From the NCBI RefSeq assembly GCF_900090145.1, contig NZ_FMHI01000018.1, positions 93,217 through 157,216 on the forward strand: 64,000 nt of DNA. Reading direction: 5' to 3'. Position numbers and translations under genes: made by a program. This stretch comes from Streptomyces sp. WMMB 322. Lineage in GTDB: Bacteria > Actinomycetota > Actinomycetes > Streptomycetales > Streptomycetaceae. Each line of letters begins with the position of its first letter. The stretch's first letter is position 1. A model generated the notes under the pieces. That model had not been told where the DNA came from, ran no database searches, and saw only the letters and a list, made by a program, of their open reading frames with translations. Shown piece after piece: positions 1-8,893 of this stretch.

Positions 1-38
1 TGCGGAATGCCCGGCGGGTTCAGCCGGTTTGCTCCGTC

Positions 39-497
39 ATGAGCCGACCTCCGGGACCGCGCGTCCTGTCCGAAGAAGACCTCTCAGCCCTGCTGGGCGC
101 TCAGCACTTCAGCATCCTGGCCACCAACAGGCGCAGCGGCCACCCGCACCTGACCACCATGGTGCACAGCTGGGACCCGGAGTCCCGCGTCGTGCGTTTC
201 TTCACCACCGCCGACCGCGTCAAGGTGAAGCACCTGCGGCGCGATCCGCGTGCGGCCGTCCATGTTCCCGGTGAAGACGTGTGGTCCTTCGCCGTCGGCG
301 AGGGCGAGGCGGAGGTCTCGGAGATCACGACGACGCCCGGCGACGCCGTCGGCAGGGAAGTGCTCTCGATACTCCCGGAGCCGATGAGACCGGCGGATGA
401 ACGCGCGTTCCTGGAACAGCTGGTGGAGGAGCGCCGGGTGGTGATCCGGCTGAAGGTGAACCGCTTGTACGGGACGGCTCTCGACGTCGACGGATGA
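39..497 (+). CDS. PPOX-fold (pyridoxamine 5'-phosphate oxidase-like) flavin/F420 oxidoreductase
   Basis: The 152-residue product has the layout of the split beta-barrel PPOX superfamily, which in actinobacteria includes FMN- and F420-dependent reductases. Visible signatures are the opening strand ILATNRRSGHPHLTTMVHSW (residues 28-47) and the later VKVKHLRRDPRAAV, the usual cofactor-phosphate and dimer region. The length is normal for single-domain members. It starts at ATG 39 close to the window edge, so its upstream context is unseen. It is convergent with imuB, about 33 bases away. Cofactor and substrate cannot be read from the sequence; the family is clear, the reaction is not. Confidence 0.8.
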   Translation: MSRPPGPRVLSEEDLSALLGAQHFSILATNRRSGHPHLTTMVHSWDPESRVVRFFTTADRVKVKHLRRDPRAAVHVPGEDVWSFAVGEGEAEVSEITTTPGDAVGREVLSILPEPMRPADERAFLEQLVEERRVVIRLKVNRLYGTALDVDG

Positions 498-530
498 TCA
501 TCGCCCGCCACGACCCGGGCCGGACAGGCC

Positions 531-1658
531 CTAAGCCGCGTCGAACAGCCCCGCCGGGTGCGCCGCGGCCGCGCCGAACCGCAGGCGGGCCCGGTCCGCC
601 GCCGCCTCGGCGCGCCTGGCCTTCTCCTCACGGGCGTCCAGGGACAGCTGCAGGGAGGCGAGTTCGGCCGGCATCAGCTCCTCCGCGCGCAGGGCCACCG
701 CGCGCACGCGGGCCCGCTGCAGCCCGAGCCCGTCGTGCATGGCGTAGGCGGCAGCGGTCAACGCCGGGGTGTGCGCGGAGGGTTCGGCGAGCGTGCGGGT
801 GCGCGTGGTGACGGAGCGGTCGGCGTAGCGGACGGTGAGGGTCAGCGCGCGGGCCACCTGCCCGCCGGTGCGCATACGGAAGCCCAGGTCGTCGGCGAGG
901 GTGAGCAGCGCGCGGCGGCGCTCGCCCGGGTCGGTCTCGTCCCGGGCGAAGCGGAGTTCGGAGCTCTCCGAACGCGCCGGTTCATCGGGAACCACCGGTG
1001 TCGGGTCGATGCCGCGGGCCCGCTCCCGCAGGAGGCGTCCGGTCCTCGCGCCGAGGAGGCGCTGCAGGGTGGCGGGCGGGGCGCCGGCGACGCGGCCGAC
1101 GGTGTCCAGGCCGTACGAGCACAGGGTGCGAGCGGTCGCCGGGCCGACGCCGTGCAGGGCCGCGACGGGCTTGCCTGCCAGGAAAGCGGCGGTCTCCTCC
1201 GGCCGCACGACCCGGACCGCACCCGCGGGCCCGGAGTGCGCGGCCATCCTCGCGAGCAGCGGGTTGACGGCGACGCCGACGGTGCAGTCGGTGCCGTACA
1301 GGGCCAGCGACCGGAGACGGATGAGCCGGGCCAGCCCGGGCGCGTCCCGGTCGAAGTAGCGCAGCGCGCCCCGTACGTCGGCGAGCGCGGCATCCGGCGG
1401 CAGCGCCTGCACGACGGGGGTGAAGCCGGCGAGAAGGCCGAGGAGCACGGGGAACTCCGGGCGGCCCTCGTCCGTCTGCCGGTCTCCGGTCCCGAAGTGG
1501 ACGTACAGCACGCGCAGTTGTGCGCCGTCCACGACCTGTCCGCGGTGGCCGCCGCCTCCGCCCGGTTCGCCGGGGCCGCCCTGCTCGCCGTATCCGCTGC
1601 GGCCGCTGTGTCTGCCGGGTCCGCCCGGTCCGCTGTGCTCCTCGCCGTGCTCGCTCAT
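531..1658 (-). CDS. imuB: ImuB-like, catalytically degenerate Y-family DNA polymerase
   Basis: The 375-residue product belongs to the Y-family polymerase fold and is encoded directly behind dnaE2, with ATG inside the dnaE2 stop (ATGA, 1655-1658). The little-finger and HhH region is recognisable (ALHGVGPATARTLCSYGLDTVGRVA). The N-terminal catalytic motifs are not: where an active enzyme has a D-x-D-x-F-F motif this protein reads LYVHFGTGDR, and no S-V-D-E motif follows the palm. That is the ImuB pattern, a non-catalytic adaptor linking the beta clamp, ImuA' and DnaE2 in the mycobacterial mutasome. A Gly-rich tail of about 45 residues precedes the fold. No imuA' lies in this window. The alternative, an active DinB, is unlikely given the missing acids. 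Confidence 0.82.
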   Translation of the reverse strand: MSEHGEEHSGPGGPGRHSGRSGYGEQGGPGEPGGGGGHRGQVVDGAQLRVLYVHFGTGDRQTDEGRPEFPVLLGLLAGFTPVVQALPPDAALADVRGALRYFDRDAPGLARLIRLRSLALYGTDCTVGVAVNPLLARMAAHSGPAGAVRVVRPEETAAFLAGKPVAALHGVGPATARTLCSYGLDTVGRVAGAPPATLQRLLGARTGRLLRERARGIDPTPVVPDEPARSESSELRFARDETDPGERRRALLTLADDLGFRMRTGGQVARALTLTVRYADRSVTTRTRTLAEPSAHTPALTAAAYAMHDGLGLQRARVRAVALRAEELMPAELASLQLSLDAREEKARRAEAAADRARLRFGAAAAHPAGLFDAA

Positions 1659-4600
1659 CCCGCGCTCCCCGGGCTGGAGTGCCAGAGCTTGCGCAGGGCG
1701 TTCGGAGAGCCGGCGGCATCACCGGGCGGACGAAGATCCGCCCAAGGGTGCATCTCGTAGCCCTTGGCCACCTCGACGGTGCGGCCGCCGGAGCCGCTGC
1801 CCCCGCTCCGGGCCTCGCCCTGGCCCTGCCCCTGGCCGCTCTCCTGCGTCTGCCCGGTTTCCTGCTCCGGTCCGGGCCTGCCCGGCGGCTCCGCCAGCCG
1901 GGCCGTGACCGCGTCCAGGCCGCCGGTGCGGCGCAGTTCGGCCAGCTCGGCCAGATCCCATGCCGCCGAACCGACCACGCTGAGGCTGCGCGGACCGCGC
2001 CGCTGCACCACTCCCCGCACCAGCAGCAGCCAGGAGTGGAAGACGGTGTGCGCGCAGGCGGCATGACTGTCGTCGAAGAAGGCGAGGTCGACCAGGCCGG
2101 TGCCGTCGTCGAGGGTGCTGAAGATGACGCGCCGCCCGGAGCGGATCGGCGGGGTCTGGGTCGCCGCCTTGGCCCCCGCGACCAGAACCGTCTCGCCGTG
2201 CCGCGCGTCGCGCAGCGCACGCGCGGAGTACGCGCCCAACTCCCGCAGGAAGGCGGTGTGATCGTCCATGAGGTGCCGGGAGGTGTCCATGCCGAGTACG
2301 CCGAGTTCCGCTCCCAGCCGCTCGTCCGCGTCGAGGTCGGGAAGCCCGGCCGGCTCGGGGGCGGCGGCGCCTTTCGCCAGATGGTCCAGTGCCATCTGCC
2401 CCTCGCGGGCACCGGACCGGCCGCGCTGCTGACGGTGGAGTTCGGCGATCTGCAGCAGCAGATCGCGGCGGTTGCCGCCGGGGGCGAAGGCGTCCAGGGC
2501 CCCCACCCGCGCGAGTCCTTCGGCCACGGGGCGCGGCGGCCGCGCCCGGCGCCAGAGGTCCGCCAGCGAGTCGTAGGGCTGCCCGGCGGCGATGCGCTCC
2601 GCGTCCGCCTCACTGATGCCCTGCACATCGGAGAGGGCGAGGCGGAGCCCCCACCGGAGCCGTTCCGGCGGAGGGCCGGGAAGCTCCGGGAGATCCGCCG
2701 GGAGATCCGGAAGATGCGGGACCTCCGGAAGGCCAGGGAGGTCCGGAAGGTCAGAGTGCCCGTGGGAGGGTTCCGGGGCGTTCGCGGCACCGTCCCCAAC
2801 ACCCTTGGAATCAGACACCAGTTCGATGCTATAGCCGACCGAGGACCGGTTCACATCCAGCGGCAGCACCGGCACCCCGCGCCTGCGCGCGTCCGCCAGC
2901 AGCAGCCTCTTGGGGTACATCCCCGGATCGTGCTCCAGCACTCCCGCGTAAAAGGCCGCCGGATGGTGGGCTTTCAGCCACGCCGACTGATACGTCGGCA
3001 CGGCGAAGGCGACGGCGTGCGCCTTGCAGAAGCCGTAGGAGCCGAACGCCTCCACGATCTCCCAGGTGCGTCCGACGGCCTCGGCCCCGTACCCGCGCCG
3101 GGACGCCTCCTGCGTGAACCAGGCCCGCACCCTCCCCTGCCGCTCGCCGTCCGAGAGCGCACGCCGCGCCTCGTCGGCCATGGCACGGCCGCATCCGGTC
3201 ATGACGGACAGGATCTCGATGATCTGCTCGTGGAAGACCACGACGCCGAACGTCTCGCGCAGCACCGGCTCCAGGTCCGGGTGCGGATACACGGCGGGCC
3301 GCCGTCCGTGCCGCGCCTCGATGAACGGCCGCACCATGTCGGCGACGACCGGCCCCGGACGGAACAGCGAGATGTCGACGACGAGATGGTGGAAGTTCTC
3401 CGGCTGCAGCCGCCCCACCAGGTCGCGCTGGCCCGGCGATTCGATCTGGAAGCAGCCGAGCGTCTCGGCGGAGCGGATCAGCTCGTACGTCTGCGGGTCG
3501 CCCTCGGGCACCTCGTCCAGCGCGACATGGCCGCCGCCGGTCCGCTCGATCTCCGCGACCGCGTGCGCCATCGCGGACTGCATCCGCACCCCCAGCACAT
3601 CCAGCTTGAGCAGCCCCAGCTCCTCCACGTCGTCCTTGTCGAACTGCGACATCGCGATGGGTGCGCTCCCCGACCCGGGAGGGCTGAGGGGCACCTCGCC
3701 GCTGGTGGGCACGACGGGCGTACGGGCACGCAGCGAGGAGTCCGAGAGCAGCACCCCGCACGGATGCATGGCGATGCCACGGGGCAGCGCGTCCAGCGAC
3801 TCGACCAGGTCCCAGAAGCGGGGCCCGTACTTCTCGGCGTCCACACCGCGCAGTTCGGGGAGTTCGTCGAGGGCGGCACGCGCGTCGCGTGCCCGGATGT
3901 GCGGGAACGACTTCGCGAGCCGGTCGGTCTCGGCGGGGTCGATGCTCAGGGCCGCGCCCACGTCGCGGATGGCGTGCCGCACCCGGTAGGTCTCCGGCAT
4001 GGCGACGGCGGCGACGCGCTCCTCGCCGAAGCGGTCGAAGACGGCGCGGTAGACCTCCAGCCTGCGTGCCGACTCCACGTCGATGTCGATGTCCGGCAGG
4101 GTGGCGCGGCGCGGCGAGAGGAACCGCTCCATGAGCAGGCCGTGTTCGAGGGGATCGGCCTGTGCGATGCCCAGCAGATGGTTGACCAGCGATCCGGCGC
4201 CCGAGCCGCGCGCCGCGACCCGCACGCCCATCGCCCGTGCGTCCTCCACGACTTGCGCGACGGTGAGGAAGTAGGAGGAGAAGCCGAGCCCTTCGATGAT
4301 CCGCAGCTCGTGTTCGAGTCTCTCCCAGCGCTCCCGCTGCTCCTCGTAACGCCGTGCGACCATCCCGGCCGCACACCGCGAACGCAGCACGCGCTCCGCG
4401 CTCCTGCCCCCGCCCGCGCCGACCAGCCACGGTTCGGGGAAGTGCACACGCCCGATGCCGATGTCGTACTCCGGGTCGACGCGGCAGCTCCCGGCGGTCT
4501 CCTCGGTCAGCGTCAGCAGCCGGTTCGCCGTGTCGCTCCGGTAGCCCGCGGCATGAGCGATGCGCTCCGCGGCCGCCGCCATGGCCTCCGGGCCCTTGAG

Positions 4601-5380
4601 CCACCGCTCGCCGCCGTCCAGTCCCTTCCGTGGGTCGACGGGGACGAGGCGGCGCGCCGCGTCCAGCACGTCGGCGACCGGACCCTGGCCGGGGTCGGCA
4701 TAGCGCACCCCGTTGGCCAGTACGGGCTTGATCCCCTCCGCGGCCGCGAGACCCAGCATCCGCGCGGACTCCCGCGTCGGTACGTGCGCACCGGCCTCCA
4801 GGCGCAGCGCCTGCGTACCGAAGATCTCCCGCCAGCCGTCCAGTTGCCGTGCCGCGCGGTCGGGGCGTCCGGCGGCGAGCGACCGGCCGACGTCGGAGTC
4901 GGGGCCGAGCAGCACGGTCAGCACGTCCTGGTGCAGACCCGCTCCGGACGCCGGCGCCCCTCCCACCGCGGCCAGGTCCTCCCACTCCAGGCGGGGGCGC
5001 TCGCCGCCGGAGGCGTGGGCCGCCGTGACCAGACGGCACAGCCGCTCCCATCCCGCTGCGCCCTGCCCGGCGAGGAAGACGACGCGCTGGGCCGATTCGT
5101 CGATGAAGGCCCCGCCTCTGACGGGGGTACGGCGCCGGCGCACCGCGCTCCTGCTCTCCGGGCGCTCCGCCACGGCCAGATCCACCCCGTACACCGGGCG
5201 CACTCCGGCGCCGGCGCTCGCGCGGGCGAAGCGGACCGCTCCGGCGAGGGTGTCCCGGTCGGTGAGCGCGACCGCGTCCATGCCGCGCTCGGCGGCGCGT
5301 TCGGCCAGGGTCTCGGGGTGCGAGGCCCCGTATCTCATGGAGAATCCGGAGGCGACGTGCAGATGCACGAATCCCGGCAT
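1655..5380 (-). CDS. dnaE2: Error-prone DNA polymerase III alpha subunit DnaE2
   Basis: This C-family replicative-type polymerase (1241 residues) carries out SOS-induced translesion synthesis with ImuB. The start is ATG 5380, with GGAGG 8 bases upstream; a longer open frame to 6103 overlaps the next gene and has no support. Order: PHP domain (~1-210, starting MPGFVHLHVASGFS), polymerase palm with the acidic motif PDIDID at ~429-434, fingers, HhH, then an OB-fold near 1060-1150 (RVIFSTLDDGTGLVDLAFF). An unusual Leu-Pro-Asp/Glu-rich insert sits at ~870-905, before the HhH region, making the protein longer than typical DnaE2. A LexA-type box lies 70 bases upstream, and imuB overlaps its 3' end, so the two form an SOS operon. 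Confidence 0.92.
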   Translation of the reverse strand: MPGFVHLHVASGFSMRYGASHPETLAERAAERGMDAVALTDRDTLAGAVRFARASAGAGVRPVYGVDLAVAERPESRSAVRRRRTPVRGGAFIDESAQRVVFLAGQGAAGWERLCRLVTAAHASGGERPRLEWEDLAAVGGAPASGAGLHQDVLTVLLGPDSDVGRSLAAGRPDRAARQLDGWREIFGTQALRLEAGAHVPTRESARMLGLAAAEGIKPVLANGVRYADPGQGPVADVLDAARRLVPVDPRKGLDGGERWLKGPEAMAAAAERIAHAAGYRSDTANRLLTLTEETAGSCRVDPEYDIGIGRVHFPEPWLVGAGGGRSAERVLRSRCAAGMVARRYEEQRERWERLEHELRIIEGLGFSSYFLTVAQVVEDARAMGVRVAARGSGAGSLVNHLLGIAQADPLEHGLLMERFLSPRRATLPDIDIDVESARRLEVYRAVFDRFGEERVAAVAMPETYRVRHAIRDVGAALSIDPAETDRLAKSFPHIRARDARAALDELPELRGVDAEKYGPRFWDLVESLDALPRGIAMHPCGVLLSDSSLRARTPVVPTSGEVPLSPPGSGSAPIAMSQFDKDDVEELGLLKLDVLGVRMQSAMAHAVAEIERTGGGHVALDEVPEGDPQTYELIRSAETLGCFQIESPGQRDLVGRLQPENFHHLVVDISLFRPGPVVADMVRPFIEARHGRRPAVYPHPDLEPVLRETFGVVVFHEQIIEILSVMTGCGRAMADEARRALSDGERQGRVRAWFTQEASRRGYGAEAVGRTWEIVEAFGSYGFCKAHAVAFAVPTYQSAWLKAHHPAAFYAGVLEHDPGMYPKRLLLADARRRGVPVLPLDVNRSSVGYSIELVSDSKGVGDGAANAPEPSHGHSDLPDLPGLPEVPHLPDLPADLPELPGPPPERLRWGLRLALSDVQGISEADAERIAAGQPYDSLADLWRRARPPRPVAEGLARVGALDAFAPGGNRRDLLLQIAELHRQQRGRSGAREGQMALDHLAKGAAAPEPAGLPDLDADERLGAELGVLGMDTSRHLMDDHTAFLRELGAYSARALRDARHGETVLVAGAKAATQTPPIRSGRRVIFSTLDDGTGLVDLAFFDDSHAACAHTVFHSWLLLVRGVVQRRGPRSLSVVGSAAWDLAELAELRRTGGLDAVTARLAEPPGRPGPEQETGQTQESGQGQGQGEARSGGSGSGGRTVEVAKGYEMHPWADLRPPGDAAGSPNALRKLWHSSPGSAG

Positions 5381-5449
5381 CGCACACACCTCCTGCCGCA
5401 TCCGCACCTCTGCCCGTCCTCGGGTACACACCCACCATAGACCAGTCTG

Positions 5450-5465
5450 TCGAACTTGCGTTCGA
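5450..5465 (-). promoter_or_regulatory. SOS box (LexA operator) of the dnaE2-imuB operon
   Basis: The sequence TCGAAC-TTGC-GTTCGA is a perfect match to the actinobacterial LexA consensus TCGAAC-N4-GTTCGA. It lies 70 bases upstream of the dnaE2 start, and a TATGGT hexamer that could be the -10 lies just downstream on the minus strand. The placement predicts LexA repression and DNA-damage induction of dnaE2-imuB. Confidence 0.9.
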
Positions 5466-5641
5466 ACAGGGTGTGTGACGTCTCTCCGCAGCTCAGCGAC
5501 GGTACGCGGCAGTCCGCACCGGGCCCGTGGACACCGGCCGGGCAGGGTGTGCGAACCGCCCCTCCGGGCGCGCCACGCCGAGGTTCCGCGCTGGGGTTCC
5601 GCGCTGGGAGAACCACCCCTCGCCCGCCCGGTTGCCCGGCC

Positions 5642-6499
5642 ATGCTGAGCCGCATGACCCGACAAGCCGGACGCGTAGCGGTGCTCTCGGACATCCACGG
5701 CGTCCTCCCCGCCCTGGAAGCGGTGCTCGCCGAGCCGGGCGTGCGGACGGCCGATCACGTCGTCCTCACCGGAGACCACCTCGCCGGTCCTCAGCCGCTC
5801 GAGACCCTGGAGCTGCTGCGCGGACTGGGCGACCGCGCGGTGTGGGTGCGGGGCAACGCCGACCGGGAGCCGGCCGAACTCCGCGACGCAGCCGTACGCG
5901 GCGCGGGCGAGGGCGAGGGCGGGGAGAGCGGGAACAGCGGGGACGAGGAGCGGCGCGAGCGGGCGGAGCAGCACGGCGCGCCCTTCGCCATCGACCTGTG
6001 GGCCGCGGGCCTGCTGAGCGAAACGGATGCCCGGTTCCTTGCAGGGCTGCCGCGAACCGCACGGCTGGAGGTCGACGGGCTCGGCCCTGTGCTCTTCTGC
6101 CATGCCACACCTCGCGACGACGCCGAAGTGGTGCTGGCCGACTCCGGCTCCGAACGCTGGGCCGAGGTGCTGTCAGGCGTGGACACCGATGTGCGGACCG
6201 TGGTGTGCGGCCACACCCACATGCCGTTCGTCCGGATCGTTCAGGGCCTGCTGGTGGTCAACCCGGGGAGCGTGGGAATGCCGTACGGACGCCCCGGCGC
6301 ACACTGGGCCCTGCTCGGTCCCGGCGACTCCGTGACGCTGCGGCGGACCACGTACGACTACGCGGCCGCCTGCGCCCGCATCGCCGCCGAGTCCGCGTAC
6401 GAGGGAGCCGCGGCGTGGGCGGACGAGTACGTGCACGCGCGCAACAGCGCCGAGGACGCCCTCGCCGCGTTCGGACCGCTCGACGGCCGTGCACGGTGA
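5642..6499 (+). CDS. Metallophosphoesterase, YfcE/calcineurin-like
   Basis: The product (285 residues from ATG 5642, or 281 from ATG 5654) has the metal-binding motifs of the calcineurin-like phosphoesterases in order: VLSDIHG near the N-terminus, GDH, VRGNADRE, CHATPRDD and VVCGHTHMPF. These form a dinuclear metal site; the family cleaves phosphomonoesters or phosphodiesters. A Gly/Glu-rich linker (about 25 residues, near 80-105) interrupts the fold and probably forms a loop. It is divergent from dnaE2. Neither start has a convincing Shine-Dalgarno sequence, so the exact N-terminus is uncertain. The substrate is unknown. Confidence 0.82.
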   Translation: MLSRMTRQAGRVAVLSDIHGVLPALEAVLAEPGVRTADHVVLTGDHLAGPQPLETLELLRGLGDRAVWVRGNADREPAELRDAAVRGAGEGEGGESGNSGDEERRERAEQHGAPFAIDLWAAGLLSETDARFLAGLPRTARLEVDGLGPVLFCHATPRDDAEVVLADSGSERWAEVLSGVDTDVRTVVCGHTHMPFVRIVQGLLVVNPGSVGMPYGRPGAHWALLGPGDSVTLRRTTYDYAAACARIAAESAYEGAAAWADEYVHARNSAEDALAAFGPLDGRAR

Positions 6500-6646
6500 T
6501 CTCCCGCCACGTGTGACCGATGTCAAAGAAGTGGCCGATCGTAGCGGGGGCAGGGCAGGGTAGAAGAGCCAGCGCCCGGCCCGTGCCGCCCCGCGGACAG
6601 GCAGGGCCCGGACCCACTCGCACAGGACATGCACAGAAGGAGCCCC

Positions 6647-7669
6647 ATGAGGATCGGGATCGTCGGAGCGACCGGCCAGGTCGGCAGCGTGATGCGGGAG
6701 ATTCTGGCCGAGCGGAAACTCCCCGTCGAACAGCTGCGTCTGTTCGCCTCCGCCCGTTCCGCCGGGCGCACGCTCCCCTGGCAGGACGGCGAGATCACCG
6801 TGGAGGACGCGGCCGCGGCCGACTACTCCGGACTGGACATCGTGCTCTTCTCCGCCGGGGGTTCGACGTCGAAGGCCATCGCCGAGAAGGTCGCCTCCCA
6901 GGGGCCGGTCGTCATCGACAACTCCTCGGCCTGGCGGCTCGACCCCGAAGTCCCGCTCGTCGTCTCCGAGGTGAACCCGGACGCGGCGAGGCAGCGCCCG
7001 AAGGGCATCATCGCCAACCCGAACTGCACCACGATGGCCGCCATGCCCGTGCTGCGCCCGCTGCACGACGAGGCCGGGCTGACGGGCCTGGTCGTCGCCA
7101 CCTACCAGGCGGTCTCCGGCAGCGGACTGGCCGGCGTCGCCGAGTTGAACGAGCAGGCCGGCAAGGCTGTCGAGTCCGATGCCACCAGGCTGACCTTCGG
7201 CGGGGACGCCGTGGACTTCCCCGAGCCGGACAAGTACGAGCGCCCGATCGCGTTCAACGTGCTTCCGATGGCCGGTTCCATCGTCGACGACGGCCTCGAC
7301 GAGACGGACGAGGAGCAGAAGCTCCGCAACGAGAGCCGCAAGATCCTCGACATCCCCGGCCTGAAGGTGTCGGGCACCTGCGTGCGCGTGCCTGTCTTCA
7401 CCGGTCACTCCCTCCAGGTCAACGCCCGGTTCGAGCGGGCGATCACGCCGGAGCGCGCGCGTGAACTGCTGGCGTCGGCACCGGGTGTGGAGCTCTCCGA
7501 CATCCCCACGCCGCTCCAGGCCGCGGGCAAGGACGCGAGCTACGTCGGGCGCATCCGCACCGACGAGACCGCGGAGAACGGCCTTGCGCTCTTCCTCTCC
7601 AACGACAACCTCCGCAAGGGGGCGGCGCTGAACGCCGTGCAGATCGCGGAGCTGGTAGCCGCCGAGTGA
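6647..7669 (+). CDS. asd: Aspartate-semialdehyde dehydrogenase
   Basis: The enzyme reduces L-aspartyl-4-phosphate to L-aspartate 4-semialdehyde with NADPH, the branch point to lysine/diaminopimelate, threonine and methionine. The 340-residue product opens with the nucleotide motif GIVGATGQVGSVM and carries the catalytic cysteine C127 in NPNCTTMAAM. The start is ATG 6647 with AGAAGGAG 4-11 bases upstream; an in-frame ATG at 6629 would include that ribosome binding site and is rejected. The gene stands alone between the phosphoesterase and a bidirectional terminator, so I infer its own promoter; aspartokinase is not in the window. Confidence 0.95.
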   Translation: MRIGIVGATGQVGSVMREILAERKLPVEQLRLFASARSAGRTLPWQDGEITVEDAAAADYSGLDIVLFSAGGSTSKAIAEKVASQGPVVIDNSSAWRLDPEVPLVVSEVNPDAARQRPKGIIANPNCTTMAAMPVLRPLHDEAGLTGLVVATYQAVSGSGLAGVAELNEQAGKAVESDATRLTFGGDAVDFPEPDKYERPIAFNVLPMAGSIVDDGLDETDEEQKLRNESRKILDIPGLKVSGTCVRVPVFTGHSLQVNARFERAITPERARELLASAPGVELSDIPTPLQAAGKDASYVGRIRTDETAENGLALFLSNDNLRKGAALNAVQIAELVAAE

Positions 7670-7725
7670 GGCGATGAGCGCGGCGCCCCGGCGAAGGACT
7701 TCCGGGGCGTGCGGACATCACACGA

Positions 7726-7756
7726 CGGAACCCCCGGGCACCGCCCGGGGGTTCCG
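7726..7756. terminator. Bidirectional terminator between asd and the serine protease
   Basis: A perfect 14-bp inverted repeat (arms 7726-7739 and 7743-7756) with a 3-base loop lies between two convergent genes. There is no long U-tract, which is usual for Streptomyces terminators. Confidence 0.85.
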
Positions 7757-7825
7757 CATGTGTGCGACTGTGCCCGTTTCCGGGCCGGCGCTCAGTGCGA
7801 GGTCACACCGCGCGCCTCAGGTGCG

Positions 7826-8893
7826 TCAGGGAAGCTGGGCACCCGTGGCCTCGAGGGCCGTAGTCACCGGCTGGAAGAAGGTCTCGCCGCCCGAGGAGCA
7901 GTCACCGCTGCCGCCGGAGGTCATGCCGAGAGCCTTGTCGCCGGCGAAGAGGGAGCCGCCGCTGTCGCCGGGCTCGGCGCAGACGTCGGTCTGGATCAGC
8001 CCGTTGACGGTGCCCTCGGGGTACGTGACGGAGGCGTCCACGGCCGTGACCGTGCCCTCATGCACCTGCGTGGTGCTGCCGCTGCGGGTGACCTGCTGAC
8101 CGACCTCGGCCTCGGCCGGCCCGCTGATCTCCTGGGTGCCGCCGTCGTAGAGGTTGACGGAGCTGGGGTGGTCGACCTCGGCGGTGTACGTGGCGATGCC
8201 GTAGTCGGCACCCGGGAACTCACCGTCGCCGCTCTTGGCGATCTCCTGGCCGCCCGCGGTGTCGGACCAGCTGGCGATGGCGGTGGTGCAGTGGCCCGCG
8301 GTGAGGAAGGCCGGCTGGCCGTCGAGGGTCACGTTGAAGCCGAGCGAGCAGCGTCCGCCGTCGCCGTGGATGGCGTCGCCACCGGCGATCCTGGTGGTGT
8401 ACTTGCCCGAGGTGCGCTTCAGTTCGACCTTGCTGCCCTCGGCCTTGGCTTCCTTCTTCAGCTGCGCGAGGTCGGCGCCCTTGACCGTCCTGTCGGCGGT
8501 GATGACGACCTTGTTGGTCTTGACGTCCACCATCCGCGCGGTGCCGGCGATCTCCTTCGCGGTGAAGTCGTCCTTGACCGACTTCAGCTGGGACATCGTG
8601 TGCTGGACGATTCTCGCCTCGGCACCCGCCGCCTCGACCTGCTTCTTGGCGTCCTGGTCCGTGACGTTGACGACCAGCTTCTTGGCCTTCGCGTCGTAGT
8701 ACGAACCCGCGTCACCCTTGACGTCCGACGTGAGCTTCGTGGCGAGCTTCGAAGCCGACGCGCTGGTCAGGGTCTTGAGACTCGGCGCGGAGTCTTCCGA
8801 GGCGTTCGCTGTCGACAGGGTCACCGATCCGGCGACGAGGGCTGCTACGCCCGCGCCCGCGATGACCATCTGCCGCTTCGATATCTTCTTCAA
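7826..8893 (-). CDS. Secreted streptogrisin-type serine protease (S1 family) with propeptide
   Basis: The 355-residue precursor has a signal peptide (MKKISKRQMVIAGAGVAALV, cleavage near TANA-S), a propeptide of about 135 residues and a mature chymotrypsin-fold protease probably beginning at IAGGDAIHG (~169). The catalytic triad is H201 (LTAGHC), D230 (GADYGIAT) and S311 (CAEPGDSGG), with disulfide cysteines at C182/C202 and C305 onward. It should be exported, autoprocessed and active outside the cell. The start is TTG at 8893, seven bases after GGAGG; no ATG fits. A sigma70-type promoter is visible about 125 bases upstream. It is convergent with asd. Confidence 0.93.
   Translation of the reverse strand: MKKISKRQMVIAGAGVAALVAGSVTLSTANASEDSAPSLKTLTSASASKLATKLTSDVKGDAGSYYDAKAKKLVVNVTDQDAKKQVEAAGAEARIVQHTMSQLKSVKDDFTAKEIAGTARMVDVKTNKVVITADRTVKGADLAQLKKEAKAEGSKVELKRTSGKYTTRIAGGDAIHGDGGRCSLGFNVTLDGQPAFLTAGHCTTAIASWSDTAGGQEIAKSGDGEFPGADYGIATYTAEVDHPSSVNLYDGGTQEISGPAEAEVGQQVTRSGSTTQVHEGTVTAVDASVTYPEGTVNGLIQTDVCAEPGDSGGSLFAGDKALGMTSGGSGDCSSGGETFFQPVTTALEATGAQLP

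Noticed and set aside
531..1658. Annotation as an active DNA polymerase IV (DinB)
   Set aside because: The catalytic aspartates and the SVDE-type motif are missing, and the gene is coupled to dnaE2, which fits ImuB.
1520..5440. 1306-codon open frame on the plus strand
   Set aside because: It is antisense to dnaE2/imuB, which have clear domains, ribosome binding sites and an SOS box. Long antisense frames are expected in GC-rich DNA.
5461..5466. TTCGAA considered as a tRNA T-loop
   Set aside because: It is half of the LexA palindrome, and no acceptor or anticodon stems can be built around it.
1655..6103. Longer dnaE2 start at 6103
   Set aside because: The extra 241 residues run antisense through the metallophosphoesterase gene and across the SOS box; ATG 5380 has a good ribosome binding site and the family N-terminus.
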